NCBI GenBank assembly: GCA_902783255.1
Contig: CACZQB010000016.1
Coordinates: forward strand, 28,935 to 92,934
Reading direction: 5' to 3'
Length of the DNA: 64,000 nucleotides
Source: Oscillospiraceae bacterium
GTDB lineage: Bacteria > Bacillota > Clostridia > Oscillospirales > UBA644
A program made the position numbers and the translations under genes. Below the pieces are notes generated by a model that had not been told where the DNA came from, made no database searches, and saw nothing but the letters and a program-made list of their open reading frames with translations. Below are positions 18,445 through 26,480 of this stretch, piece after piece. How positions within the stretch are numbered: position 1 is the stretch's first letter; each line of letters begins with the position of its first letter.

Positions 18445-19621
18445 TCAGATATTCTCCTATTATTTTTATTCCCCGCTCTATATTTTCGCATGTAGGCATT
18501 GAGTAATTAAGGCGTACATACTCTGTTTTTGCGTTTTCGTCTGTCTGAAAAGCCGTGCCGGGAACGACCGCGACCTTTTTTTCGATGAGCTTTTTGCTCA
18601 GCTCGCCAGCATCTTCTCCGAAAAATCTGCAGTATATGAAAATGCCGCCTTCTGGTGAAGAACGCCAGAACCTGTTCGATGGAATATATTTGTCCAGTGC
18701 TGATGTTATGCAGTCGCACTTTGTTTTATAAAGTGCTTTTATAGAGCTGATATGCTCGTCAATATCGTATTTTTCAAGAAAAGCCGAAATAAGCATCTGC
18801 CAGAAGATATTTGTATGAACGTCTGTTACCTGTTTTGCCACAACAAGTTTTTTTGCTATCTCTTCGGGCGCAGAAACAAAACCTATACGTATGCCCGGAG
18901 AAAGAACTTTTGAAAACGATCCGCAGTATACGACAACTCCCTTGTCATCAAGCGCTTTTATGGGCAGAATATCCTCACCCGAAAATCTCAGTTCACCGTA
19001 AGGGTTGTCTTCAAGAACAGTAACACCGTATTTAACGGCGAGATCATAAACTTTTTTGCGTTTTTCCGCAGACATCGTAACGCCCATGGGATTCTGGAAT
19101 GTGGGAATAAGATATATCAGTTTTGCGCGTTTTTCTTCTTTAAGAGCCTTTTCAAGTTCTGAGATATTTATTCCGTCCTCTTCCATCGGTATGCCGCGCA
19201 GCTTTGTGCCATATGTGCGAAAACAGTTCAGTGCACCTATGAAGGAAGGCTCTTCGCATATTACCGTGTCGCCCGGATTGCATAGAATTTTTGTTGTAAG
19301 GTCGATACCCTGCTGACCGCCCGTAACGACAAGTACGGTATTTCCTTCTCTTTTTATGCCGAATTTCTTCTCCATTCTCTCGGCAAGCTGTTCGCGCAAA
19401 GGCGAATATCCCTCCGTAACGCCGTATTGCAATGCCGCCGAAGGATTATTCGTCAGAAGCTCCGTTGCGATAACTGACATTTTATCCGCCGGGAATGTTG
19501 AAGGATCGGGATTTCCTCCTGCAAGCGAAATGATCGTGGGGTCACCGAGAACTTTGAATATTTCTCTTATTGCAGACGGTTTCACGCCTGATATATTATC
19601 TGAAAAAATCATTTTATTCAA
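18431..19621 (-). CDS. PLP-dependent aminotransferase, class I/II (2-aminoadipate aminotransferase-like)
   Basis: The 396-aa protein has the fold-type I hallmarks: SLAGGNPDPSTFP, GGQQGIDL, VICEEPSF, the Asn/Pro block YLIPTFQNPMG, LEDNPYGELRF, and the PLP lysine in CGSFSKVLSPGIRIG. It resembles the LysN/AAT (MocR-like catalytic) group that transaminates aromatic, branched or 2-aminoadipate substrates; the exact substrate cannot be assigned. It is first gene of the operon with trpS and two membrane genes, starting close to a consensus promoter. Confidence 0.92.
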   Translation of the reverse strand: MNKMIFSDNISGVKPSAIREIFKVLGDPTIISLAGGNPDPSTFPADKMSVIATELLTNNPSAALQYGVTEGYSPLREQLAERMEKKFGIKREGNTVLVVTGGQQGIDLTTKILCNPGDTVICEEPSFIGALNCFRTYGTKLRGIPMEEDGINISELEKALKEEKRAKLIYLIPTFQNPMGVTMSAEKRKKVYDLAVKYGVTVLEDNPYGELRFSGEDILPIKALDDKGVVVYCGSFSKVLSPGIRIGFVSAPEEIAKKLVVAKQVTDVHTNIFWQMLISAFLEKYDIDEHISSIKALYKTKCDCITSALDKYIPSNRFWRSSPEGGIFIYCRFFGEDAGELSKKLIEKKVAVVPGTAFQTDENAKTEYVRLNYSMPTCENIERGIKIIGEYLNGKH

Positions 19622-19646
19622 ATCCTTATAACTTTTATAATTCTAT

Positions 19647-19675
19647 ATAATATCACAAAAGGTATTTTTTGTCAA
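19647..19675 (-). promoter_or_regulatory. Sigma-A promoter of the aminotransferase-trpS operon
   Basis: Minus strand TTGACA (19675-19670), 17 bp, TATTAT (19652-19647) with TGA in front. The start codon is only 26 bp downstream, so the leader is very short. Confidence 0.82.
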
Positions 19676-19688
19676 GATATACAGCCTC

Positions 19689-19717
19689 TTGCAAAACAGG
19701 AGAATTTGTGGTATAAT
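19689..19717 (+). promoter_or_regulatory. Sigma-A promoter of the membrane/Cys-rich operon
   Basis: TTGCAA (19689-19694), 17 bp, TATAAT (19712-19717). It lies inside the longest open frame, so translation must begin downstream of it. Confidence 0.8.
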
Positions 19718-19792
19718 AAGGTGTATGCATTCTGTATCATTTTGCGGAAACATGCGAAAAGAATTATTAGCATCGATAAAAGGAATGATTTT

Positions 19793-20371
19793 TTGGAAAG
19801 AAACAGTAACTTTAAAACAGACTTTTTGAAGTCTGCATATACAATAGGCGAACTGTGCGTTCACCCCGAGCATGCTTATAAAAAAAGCAATTCGGAATAT
19901 ATTTTTGCGGGCATTTTGTTTCCGTGCCTCACATATTTTCTGTTTGCCCTGAATCTCGGTCTTGAACGTCAGTCGTTTTTGTCGTCCGCTACCGGATTTA
20001 AAACTTTGCTGCTTGTTTTTTTCGGTATAATAGTCGGATTTGTGACCTCCATTGCGCTTACGGGAGTTGCGTATCTTGCCGGACGTGCCGTTGACACCGA
20101 GATAAACGGTTTCAGATTTTTAGGCAGTATTGAATATTCTTTCGGCTTTTCTCTTGCCATAGAGCTTATAGGGCTTATAATAAGAATTATAACTTCCGCC
20201 AATACTACCTCATCGTTCGGGATACTCGGTATTTTCATTGCGCTTGTATTCATATTCAGATGTATTCTTGATCTTAGTGAAGAAAAAAAATATATCTGTG
20301 TTCTGTTTTCGATTCTAGGCGGAATATTAACGCTTCTCGGTCTTAATATTCTGTTTTTCGCATCGTTTTAA
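19793..20371 (+). CDS. Multi-pass membrane protein, Yip1-like
   Basis: I place the start at TTG 19793 because it follows AAAAGGA with good spacing and lies downstream of the promoter, giving 192 aa. The N-terminal motif with ELCVHPEHAYKKSN and four to five hydrophobic segments (from about residue 45 onwards: GILFPCLTYFLFAL, TLLLVFFGIIVGF, GFSLAIELIGLIIRI, ILGIFIALVFIF, LGGILTLLGLNILFF) resemble Yip1-family proteins. The function is unknown. It is first of three co-oriented genes; the next begins 12 bp after its stop. Confidence 0.65.
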   Translation: MERNSNFKTDFLKSAYTIGELCVHPEHAYKKSNSEYIFAGILFPCLTYFLFALNLGLERQSFLSSATGFKTLLLVFFGIIVGFVTSIALTGVAYLAGRAVDTEINGFRFLGSIEYSFGFSLAIELIGLIIRIITSANTTSSFGILGIFIALVFIFRCILDLSEEKKYICVLFSILGGILTLLGLNILFFASF

Positions 20372-20383
20372 CGGAGGCTCGAC

Positions 20384-20800
20384 ATGAAAATAGACAGAAA
20401 TCTTATTATCGGCACCGTCGGGTTGATCCTTACCGGCATTTGCGGTATTTTTTCTCTCGGCGGAAATATAGGTCTGACGCTTCTTTCGGCACTTTTTTAT
20501 ATAATTGCCGCAGCCGCCATACTTCTTATTTATTCGTATCTTATTCCGCGCTTTGTCGGGATAAACGCAGACTGGCTTTATTATATCCCGTTTGCCGTCA
20601 TGCTTATAGTTTCAAGGATCATACTGGGATGGGACATTTTTATGCCGTTTTACGCTGCAGGAATAATCGCAGTAACTCTTGATATATACACAAGATATAA
20701 ATCGAAAACCTTGCAGGGAACACTTGCGATAGCAGGTGCGGGAACGGCGTCTATCATACTGTTTGCTATAATATCTCTTTGCGGAGGTGTTGTGCTGTGA
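20384..20800 (+). CDS. Four-TM integral membrane protein, unknown family
   Basis: The 138-aa protein is almost entirely hydrophobic, with segments at about 8-24, 28-52, 66-98 and 112-135 and short polar loops. An ACGGAGG ribosome site precedes the ATG. Its stop overlaps the GTG start of the next gene (GTGA), so the two are translationally coupled. No motif identifies a transporter or enzyme. It probably forms a complex with the flanking products. Confidence 0.7.
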   Translation: MKIDRNLIIGTVGLILTGICGIFSLGGNIGLTLLSALFYIIAAAAILLIYSYLIPRFVGINADWLYYIPFAVMLIVSRIILGWDIFMPFYAAGIIAVTLDIYTRYKSKTLQGTLAIAGAGTASIILFAIISLCGGVVL

Positions 20801-22395
20801 AAATAAAGAAAAGTATTCTGATCATCCTCGCTTTCGTTTTTGCGATCGCGCCCGTGATCACATATGCCGAAAACGATGTGACGGATGCTGCCGATTCAGG
20901 TGCTGAAACAGCCGTTCAGAATGATCTTGCTGCCGTTATAAGCGCGCACTGCTTTTGCGGACGAGATTATTATTCCGAAACCGAAAACGGTCATTCTGCT
21001 TTTGACTGCACAAAATGCGGGCAGAATATGTATTCATGCACCTGCAACTGCTGGTGTGGCGCTGAGACAGTGACTGATACGGACGGAGAGTATTCATCTG
21101 TTACTTCGAGGCTTTGCTCAGGCTGCGGCAAACCGTGTATTTTATGCGACTGCAGAAACGACAGGGAAGCCGTTTTATTTGCTGAACAGCAAAGAAGAAA
21201 CGGCGAAATATCATCCCTTAATATTCTCAGACCAAAGAGCGCCCTTATACCTCTTTTTTCACTGTTTTTTACTCTTATTCTCATTGCACTCGGCGCAGCA
21301 GCCGTAAGGACCGACTTTTTTGCAAAGAAAGCCGCTGAGATACGCGAAGCGGAAAATAACGAAGAAAAAACGGCGGAAAACACAGCTGAAAGCAATTCTG
21401 TCGCCGAAAGCAGCGTTTACGACGAAAAACCGGCAGAAGAGCGTCCTTCAAAAAACAGATACGGCGGAGCATACAGATTATATAAAACAATTGCGATTTC
21501 AGGAAAATCAAAACCCCAAAACGCAGTATTTTCGCCTTCAGACGAGCCGGATTTAACATTCACTAAAGACGAGCTTGCAGTTTTGCAAAACGTAATGCGT
21601 ATTTCGCCCAATGCTCTTTCTCCCCTTTCTTTGCCCGACAAAGCAGACAGAGGAGATACTCTGACAAACCTGATAATGGAAGGAATAGTTGTTAAAACAG
21701 AAAGCGGACTGAAGGTTGAGGATGCGATCGCAGAATATATTGCGGAAATAGCCGCACCCCAAAAGACGATAACTTTCGATACTGTTTTTTCGGGACAATA
21801 TTCGCTGTGCACATGCGGCAAAAACTATTATGCCGTAAGCGGCGACGATATTACGGATATTCGTGTTTTTGCGAACTTGGACGAGCTCTGCGGCTGGATC
21901 TCCGAAGTATTTGATATTTACGGAACGGAAAAAACTATCCCCTCTGCGGATATTTCATTCAGCTACAATGAGTTTTCACTTTACTGTCTGGCACAGATCC
22001 TCGATTTTAAAGACCCGTTTGAAATCGAAGATATTGTTCGCCCCGATATTTGTGAAAAGCTGAAAAACGGACTTGAAGACGAAGGTTTTTTCCGAACGGG
22101 CGATACTTTCAGAATCCTTTCCAAATACGACGCTGTAGAGGAAACCGCGGCAGCAATGACTGAAAAAGGCATACTTTTTGAAAGTGACGGACGTTTTCTT
22201 TCCTCTAAAACAGTAGATGCAGTGCTTTCAAAGAAGATGATAAAAGACTGCATTCAGATGCAAAAGAAAGGCGAAACGGAATTTGAAGTATTGTTTGCCG
22301 TAAGAGAAAACGGCGCTGCAGCCATCTATGACGACGGTAAGGAAGTTCGGATCATTTCGGCGAACAAAATACCTTGGAAACAGTATTTGAAATAA
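20797..22395 (+). CDS. Membrane protein with extracytoplasmic Cys-rich zinc-ribbon-like domain
   Basis: The 532-aa product starts at GTG 20797, which has GGAGGT at good spacing inside the preceding gene. A signal peptide (SILIILAFVFAIAPVITYA) leads to a Cys cluster: CFCG, CTKCGQNMYSCTCNCWCG, CSGCGKPCILCDC (about residues 48-125). A single TM follows (LIPLFSLFFTLILIALGAAA, about 155-175), then a charged linker and a long cytoplasmic region with winged-helix-like repeats. The domain order suggests an exterior metal or redox sensor joined to an interior domain. I do not recognise the family. The operon ends at a strong terminator. Confidence 0.65.
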   Translation: MKIKKSILIILAFVFAIAPVITYAENDVTDAADSGAETAVQNDLAAVISAHCFCGRDYYSETENGHSAFDCTKCGQNMYSCTCNCWCGAETVTDTDGEYSSVTSRLCSGCGKPCILCDCRNDREAVLFAEQQRRNGEISSLNILRPKSALIPLFSLFFTLILIALGAAAVRTDFFAKKAAEIREAENNEEKTAENTAESNSVAESSVYDEKPAEERPSKNRYGGAYRLYKTIAISGKSKPQNAVFSPSDEPDLTFTKDELAVLQNVMRISPNALSPLSLPDKADRGDTLTNLIMEGIVVKTESGLKVEDAIAEYIAEIAAPQKTITFDTVFSGQYSLCTCGKNYYAVSGDDITDIRVFANLDELCGWISEVFDIYGTEKTIPSADISFSYNEFSLYCLAQILDFKDPFEIEDIVRPDICEKLKNGLEDEGFFRTGDTFRILSKYDAVEETAAAMTEKGILFESDGRFLSSKTVDAVLSKKMIKDCIQMQKKGETEFEVLFAVRENGAAAIYDDGKEVRIISANKIPWKQYLK

Positions 22396-22414
22396 AAAAA
22401 GAATATGACGACAT

Positions 22415-22449
22415 AAAAAAGAGCGTAACAAAAATTACGCTCTTTTTTT
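22415..22449. terminator. Rho-independent terminator after the Cys-rich gene
   Basis: AAAAAAGAGCGTAA pairs with TTACGCTCTTTTTTT around CAAAAA. It lies between convergent genes and has A/T tracts on both sides, so it can act in both directions. Confidence 0.9.
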
Positions 22450-22450
22450 A

Positions 22451-22936
22451 TTATCTAAGCATTCCCTTATATACGCTTTGTCCCGAATCTTCTATCATCA
22501 CTCCGCCGCAGCATTTTTTGTAAAAATCCACGGGACCGGGACTTCCGATTATTCCGTAGGCATAGCCTTCCTCGTGCATGCCGTGAAGGCAGGCAAGCAA
22601 AAGCGCTTTTCCTATCCCCTTGCCGCGTTCGCTTTCTTTTACTCCGGTAGGACCGAAAAAATTGCGGACTGTTGCGTCCCAGCAGGCAAATCCGAGCATT
22701 TCACTGCCGTTTTCGTTCTCTCTTAACGCAATGTATATCGTTTTCGGGCTGTTAAAAAAAGCATTTTCGGCTTCCGATGCCCAAAGTGACGACGGAAAAT
22801 ATTTTTTTATCCACTCTATCACCGCGTAATTTTCCGGACCGATAGGTCTTCGGATAGTAACGCCGATTGCTGACATTCTGTCCAGCTCAGGCTGAAGCGG
22901 CGGAAGAGAAAAAAGTTTTACAAGCATATCAGGCAT
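22451..22936 (-). CDS. GNAT-family N-acetyltransferase
   Basis: The 161-aa protein starts at ATG 22936, supported by GAGGAA 8 nt upstream. The acetyl-CoA binding motif A is ESERGKGIGKALLLAC (Q/RxxGxG/A type) at about residue 105, followed by the typical YAYGIIGSPGPVDFYKKC strand-helix. GNAT enzymes transfer an acetyl group to an amine; the substrate is unknown. It lies 15 bp downstream of the sortase gene and may share its transcript. Confidence 0.87.
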   Translation of the reverse strand: MPDMLVKLFSLPPLQPELDRMSAIGVTIRRPIGPENYAVIEWIKKYFPSSLWASEAENAFFNSPKTIYIALRENENGSEMLGFACWDATVRNFFGPTGVKESERGKGIGKALLLACLHGMHEEGYAYGIIGSPGPVDFYKKCCGGVMIEDSGQSVYKGMLR

Positions 22937-22951
22937 AATAACGTTCCTCAA

Positions 22952-24598
22952 TTACTGAGTAAGATCGTTGCGTTTTACAAGCTTTGCGTGGACCGCAACG
23001 CGAACGGCTCTGTCGAAGCCTTTGCAAGTGGAAAGCGTAAGGATCCTGTCGTTTTCGCTGAATTCAAATGTTTCAAAAACGCCTTCCATCTGGTTTTTGC
23101 GCTGAACATCGTATGCAAAACGGATAAAGTCGTTGGAATCGGCGAAATCCGTTTTTATATAATCGTAGTAAATATCAGTTTCATACCACGAAAAGATCTG
23201 CCATACTGTTTCGTCTTTATAAGTGTTGATTTTAATAAAATGGTTATTGCCGTTCTGATACCATTCAACAGCCTCATTAAGATTTTTGAGTCCGCCGAAC
23301 ATTGTGTAGCTTCTCGCATGGCCGTATATAACTGTGTTGTAATTACTTGTTATGCTGTCTAAATTGCAGCGGTAGTCCGCATAGACCCAGCCGTTTTCGT
23401 TCTCTTTTTTATCGAAGGTGTGATTGAGATAAAAATCGTTGTCTGTCGTCTGAACTATTGCTGTGTCTATAGGCGTTCCTTTCGCCTCTTCCCTGGAACC
23501 GGGAACGAAAATCCAGCCTACAGTATCATCGTTGATGCGAAGAAGGCTTTTCAGATTGCTTACGCGCAGATACGGAACGGAAGACATTGCTATTTCTTCC
23601 GGACGTATCACCACGCCTATTTCCGCAGCGTCCTTGTCTTTTTTCGGACGCGAAATATAATATTGAGTATCGACCTCTTCGGGAGTTTGTTGCTGCTCCT
23701 GAAGTTCTTCTTCGTATGTTCTGTCGTTGTATTCCTGCGTATCTTCCTGATCCGCGGGAGTCTGCTCGCTTTCGGATGATGGCGGAGTTACATTTTCGGG
23801 TGTGTTCTCCGGCGTATTTTCGGGCTCTGCGGTCTGCGCATTGTCTTCGCTCTGTGTATTATCTTCGCCCTGTATATTCTGTTCCTGACTGTCGCCCGTA
23901 TTATCCTGAGACTGTGTTTCAGGCGTATTGGATGTGCCCGATCCCGAAACATTAGGATCGATCGGCGCAGGCGGAACATTTATATCATCGTGTTCGGCGT
24001 TGTATGTTTCATCGCCGCTTCTTACTGTTTCCCATATATTGTCGGACATTTTATCGGTATTTATGCCGTCTATAATCTCCATTACGATCTTATATGCGGA
24101 AAAGGCGAACACGCCGATGCAAATAACGAGTATAATTATTCTTATTGGGCTGACAGATGATTTTTTCTTTCTTTTTTTATGAGCGTTCTCTTCAGAATTA
24201 TCGTCATAAATTTCTTTGTGATGGATTTCCTCGGTTTTTTTATCGGGAATTGCACGGAATATCTTTGTTTCCGCACTGTCGGTTACTGCTTTGTTTTCGG
24301 TGCCGTCGGTTTCTGATCCTTCGGCGGCTGTCTTTTCCTCTTCATTTACGGATTTTTCGGTTTCCGGTTCTTTATCTGCCTTTTCAGCTGTTTTTTCTTC
24401 GGAAGGTTTTGCGTCCGGTTCAGTATTTTTTTCTTCAGCAGACTCGTTTACCGAAGTATCCTGCTTTATTTCTTCCGCAGCAGATGTTGTGGTATCCGGA
24501 TCAGGCATTTTTTCTTCCGCCTTGTTTTCGGGCTCGGCTTTTTCTTCGGCGGAGTTTACAGTTTCATTTTCAACTGTGTCTTTTTCGCTGTTTTCCAT
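22952..24598 (-). CDS. Class B sortase with long acidic cytoplasmic N-terminus
   Basis: The 548-aa protein begins with about 145 residues extremely rich in Glu, Lys and Ala, then a basic patch (HKKRKKK) and one TM segment (about 152-172). A Pro/Gln/Glu-rich spacer (about 200-310) precedes a sortase domain. The catalytic His is in NTVIYGHARS (about 427), the Cys in ILTLSTCKG (about 525) and the Arg in DRAVRVAVHAKL. Class B sortases usually attach haem-uptake or pilin proteins to the wall. Typical sortases are 200-300 aa, so the N-terminal extension is unusual. No LPxTG- or NPQTN-type substrate gene is adjacent. Confidence 0.88.
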   Translation of the reverse strand: MENSEKDTVENETVNSAEEKAEPENKAEEKMPDPDTTTSAAEEIKQDTSVNESAEEKNTEPDAKPSEEKTAEKADKEPETEKSVNEEEKTAAEGSETDGTENKAVTDSAETKIFRAIPDKKTEEIHHKEIYDDNSEENAHKKRKKKSSVSPIRIIILVICIGVFAFSAYKIVMEIIDGINTDKMSDNIWETVRSGDETYNAEHDDINVPPAPIDPNVSGSGTSNTPETQSQDNTGDSQEQNIQGEDNTQSEDNAQTAEPENTPENTPENVTPPSSESEQTPADQEDTQEYNDRTYEEELQEQQQTPEEVDTQYYISRPKKDKDAAEIGVVIRPEEIAMSSVPYLRVSNLKSLLRINDDTVGWIFVPGSREEAKGTPIDTAIVQTTDNDFYLNHTFDKKENENGWVYADYRCNLDSITSNYNTVIYGHARSYTMFGGLKNLNEAVEWYQNGNNHFIKINTYKDETVWQIFSWYETDIYYDYIKTDFADSNDFIRFAYDVQRKNQMEGVFETFEFSENDRILTLSTCKGFDRAVRVAVHAKLVKRNDLTQ

Positions 24599-24660
24599 AG
24601 GTCTTGCCTTTCAAATAAAATAATAATATTCGGTAAGTGTTTCGGTTTGAGTTCGTTGAT

Positions 24661-24689
24661 ATTATACAACAAAAACCGCCCAAAATCAA
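24661..24689 (-). promoter_or_regulatory. Sigma-A promoter of the acidic sortase gene
   Basis: Minus strand TTGATT (24689-24684), 17 bp, TATAAT (24666-24661), about 60 bp upstream of the ATG at 24598. It shows that the two sortase genes are transcribed separately. Confidence 0.75.
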
Positions 24690-24760
24690 GCCCCTTTTGC
24701 GTAAGTTGCAGATTTCAGGCGGTAAGTTGCATATTCTGAGTATTTTATGTTCTCTTTATA

Positions 24761-26332
24761 CTACGGTCTCGGTTTTGTTGCAATAAGTTTTGCAAGAAGA
24801 ACGTAGCGGATAGGGCCGCTCGAATCTGCGCAGGTGGAAAGCGTGATAACTTTGTCGCCCGGTTCGATCTTAACTCCATAATCGCGGCTCTTGAGATAAT
24901 CGTTAACCTTGCCGTATTTTTTCGTTTCTACTCTTGTTCTCCAACCGGTCATAAAGTTGACGAATCCTTCATCATCAGTCATAAAATCGTGAAGTGTTTT
25001 CGGGTCAAGCATTCCGTATACAGCCTTTTCCGGGTCAGTTTCGGCAAGCTCGGCAAGTTTCTTCGTGATTTCGACCTGATCAAGATAGAAGTTGGTGTTA
25101 AGATAGTAATAATCATCCGCATTGGTATAATAGCATGCAAATACCTGCCATACCATAAGTTCGTCAAGAGTATTGAGGCAGACATACATGTTGTCTTTGT
25201 TTGAAAACCACTCTTTTGTTTGAGTTACATTTTCAAGCTGGTCGAAAATATCGGTTCCTTTTGCATGTCCGTAAAGAATCGTGTTTGAGTCAACAAGCAG
25301 CTCATTGCGGTAGTCGATATAGCATGAACCGGTATATTTTGATTTTTTATCGAGTCCCTTGTCGAGATAATAATTATTGTCTGACGCCTGAGCTACGGGG
25401 AAATTCATATTTGTTCCCGGAACATACAGCCATGCTTTTACATCAGAGTTCACCTTGTTGAATTCAGGCAGATTATCGGAAATGAGAAAATGATCGGAGT
25501 CGGTGCGAGCAGCGGGGATAGAAGGAAGTTTAACAGATGTGCTTGACGAACCGGAGCTGCCGGATGAGCCTGAATTGCCCGAAGAGCTTGAGCCTGAATT
25601 GCCGGACGAACTTGAACCTGAATTGCCGGACGAACTTGAGCCTGAATTGCCCGAACTGTCGGACGGAGGCGCAGGCGGAGTTTCTTCTTTCGGGACCTTG
25701 ACTGTTACCGTGCATGCTTCACTGAAGCCGCCGTCTTCGGTCGTTACTGTAATTACGGCGCTGCCTTCTTTTACTGCGGTAACATTACCGGTTTCGTCAA
25801 CCGTTGCAACGGTCGGGTCCGAGCTTACCCATATTACGTTCTGATTCGTTGCCGAAAACGGAGTTACATCCGCTATTATCTGAGATGCGGCGCCGATCTG
25901 TTCGAGCAAAAGCTCTGTGGGCGAAATAATAACGCCTGTAACGGGAGTTGTGAGAACAGGAGGTTCGACCTCGGGAAGATTGACTGTAATTTTACATTCA
26001 GCAGTCAGTCCGCTTGAAACGGATGTTACGGTTATCACAGCTTCACCGTTGGTCAGAGGAACTACTGTGTATTCGTTGTTTAATGCCACTACGTTCGGAT
26101 CGCTGTTTGACCATGTAAGCGTTTTGTCGTCTGCGTCTTCAGGCAAAACCACCGCAGAAAGACGTATCGATTCATCAGGTGAGGTAAAGGAATACTCTGT
26201 TATGTTGAGCATTACTTTCATTACGGGGTTGCCGGTTTGCTGTTCTTCAGGTTCGCTGCATGAGGCAAAGAATGCCGTCATTAAAACCGCGAGAACAAGA
26301 GAGATCATTATTCTGACATATTTTCTCTGCAT
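24761..26332 (-). CDS. Lipoprotein class B sortase with two bacterial Ig-like (Big_2) domains
   Basis: The 523-aa protein starts at ATG 26332 (GGAG upstream). Its signal peptide ends in a lipobox FFASC, so it should be lipid-anchored. Two Big_2-type domains follow (about 35-118 and 128-212; note LTWSNSDPNVVAL and VIWVSSDPTVATVDETGNVT). A Ser/Gly linker built from tandem repeats (about 218-258) leads to the sortase domain with His in TILYGHAKG (about 355), Cys in VITLSTCADS (about 501) and Arg in GPIRYVLLAKL. Lipid anchoring and Ig-like stalks are not the normal sortase design, which uses an N-terminal TM. Confidence 0.88.
   Translation of the reverse strand: MQRKYVRIMISLVLAVLMTAFFASCSEPEEQQTGNPVMKVMLNITEYSFTSPDESIRLSAVVLPEDADDKTLTWSNSDPNVVALNNEYTVVPLTNGEAVITVTSVSSGLTAECKITVNLPEVEPPVLTTPVTGVIISPTELLLEQIGAASQIIADVTPFSATNQNVIWVSSDPTVATVDETGNVTAVKEGSAVITVTTEDGGFSEACTVTVKVPKEETPPAPPSDSSGNSGSSSSGNSGSSSSGNSGSSSSGNSGSSGSSGSSSTSVKLPSIPAARTDSDHFLISDNLPEFNKVNSDVKAWLYVPGTNMNFPVAQASDNNYYLDKGLDKKSKYTGSCYIDYRNELLVDSNTILYGHAKGTDIFDQLENVTQTKEWFSNKDNMYVCLNTLDELMVWQVFACYYTNADDYYYLNTNFYLDQVEITKKLAELAETDPEKAVYGMLDPKTLHDFMTDDEGFVNFMTGWRTRVETKKYGKVNDYLKSRDYGVKIEPGDKVITLSTCADSSGPIRYVLLAKLIATKPRP
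25569..25656. repeat. 24-bp in-frame tandem repeat encoding the Ser/Gly linker
   Basis: About 3.5 units of a 24-bp repeat (units start at 25569, 25593, 25617, 25641; core CCTGAATTGCCGGACGAACT) encode the (S/G/N)-rich octapeptide linker of the lipoprotein sortase. Unit number is likely to vary between strains. Confidence 0.88.
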
Positions 26333-26480
26333 GTTATTCTCCGTTCTGCCGTTTTACGGGCTGTAATGTTTGTGTTGTGAGAAAAGCTCATAATTTGTGC
26401 ATTTCGGTTATTTAGACGATACTTTCGTAAAAAAGTTCCGACGGCGGAAAACGGAATTCTCCGCCGTCTTCTTTATTTGT

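Noticed and set aside
19706..19792. Earlier in-frame ATG start of the Yip1-like protein
   Set aside because: It overlaps the -10 box of a clear promoter, so it cannot be translated from that transcript.
24672..24726. ACCGCC...GGCGGT pairing as a terminator between the sortases, plus two GTAAGTTGCA copies
   Set aside because: The stem is only 6 bp with a long loop and overlaps the downstream promoter; the 10-bp repeats have no further support.
25569..25656. Short tandem repeats considered as a CRISPR array
   Set aside because: The units are contiguous, without spacers, and lie inside a coding frame.
25503..25844. Plus-strand frame rich in Pro-Glu-Leu repeats
   Set aside because: It is the antisense reading of the sortase Ser/Gly linker and has no start signal.
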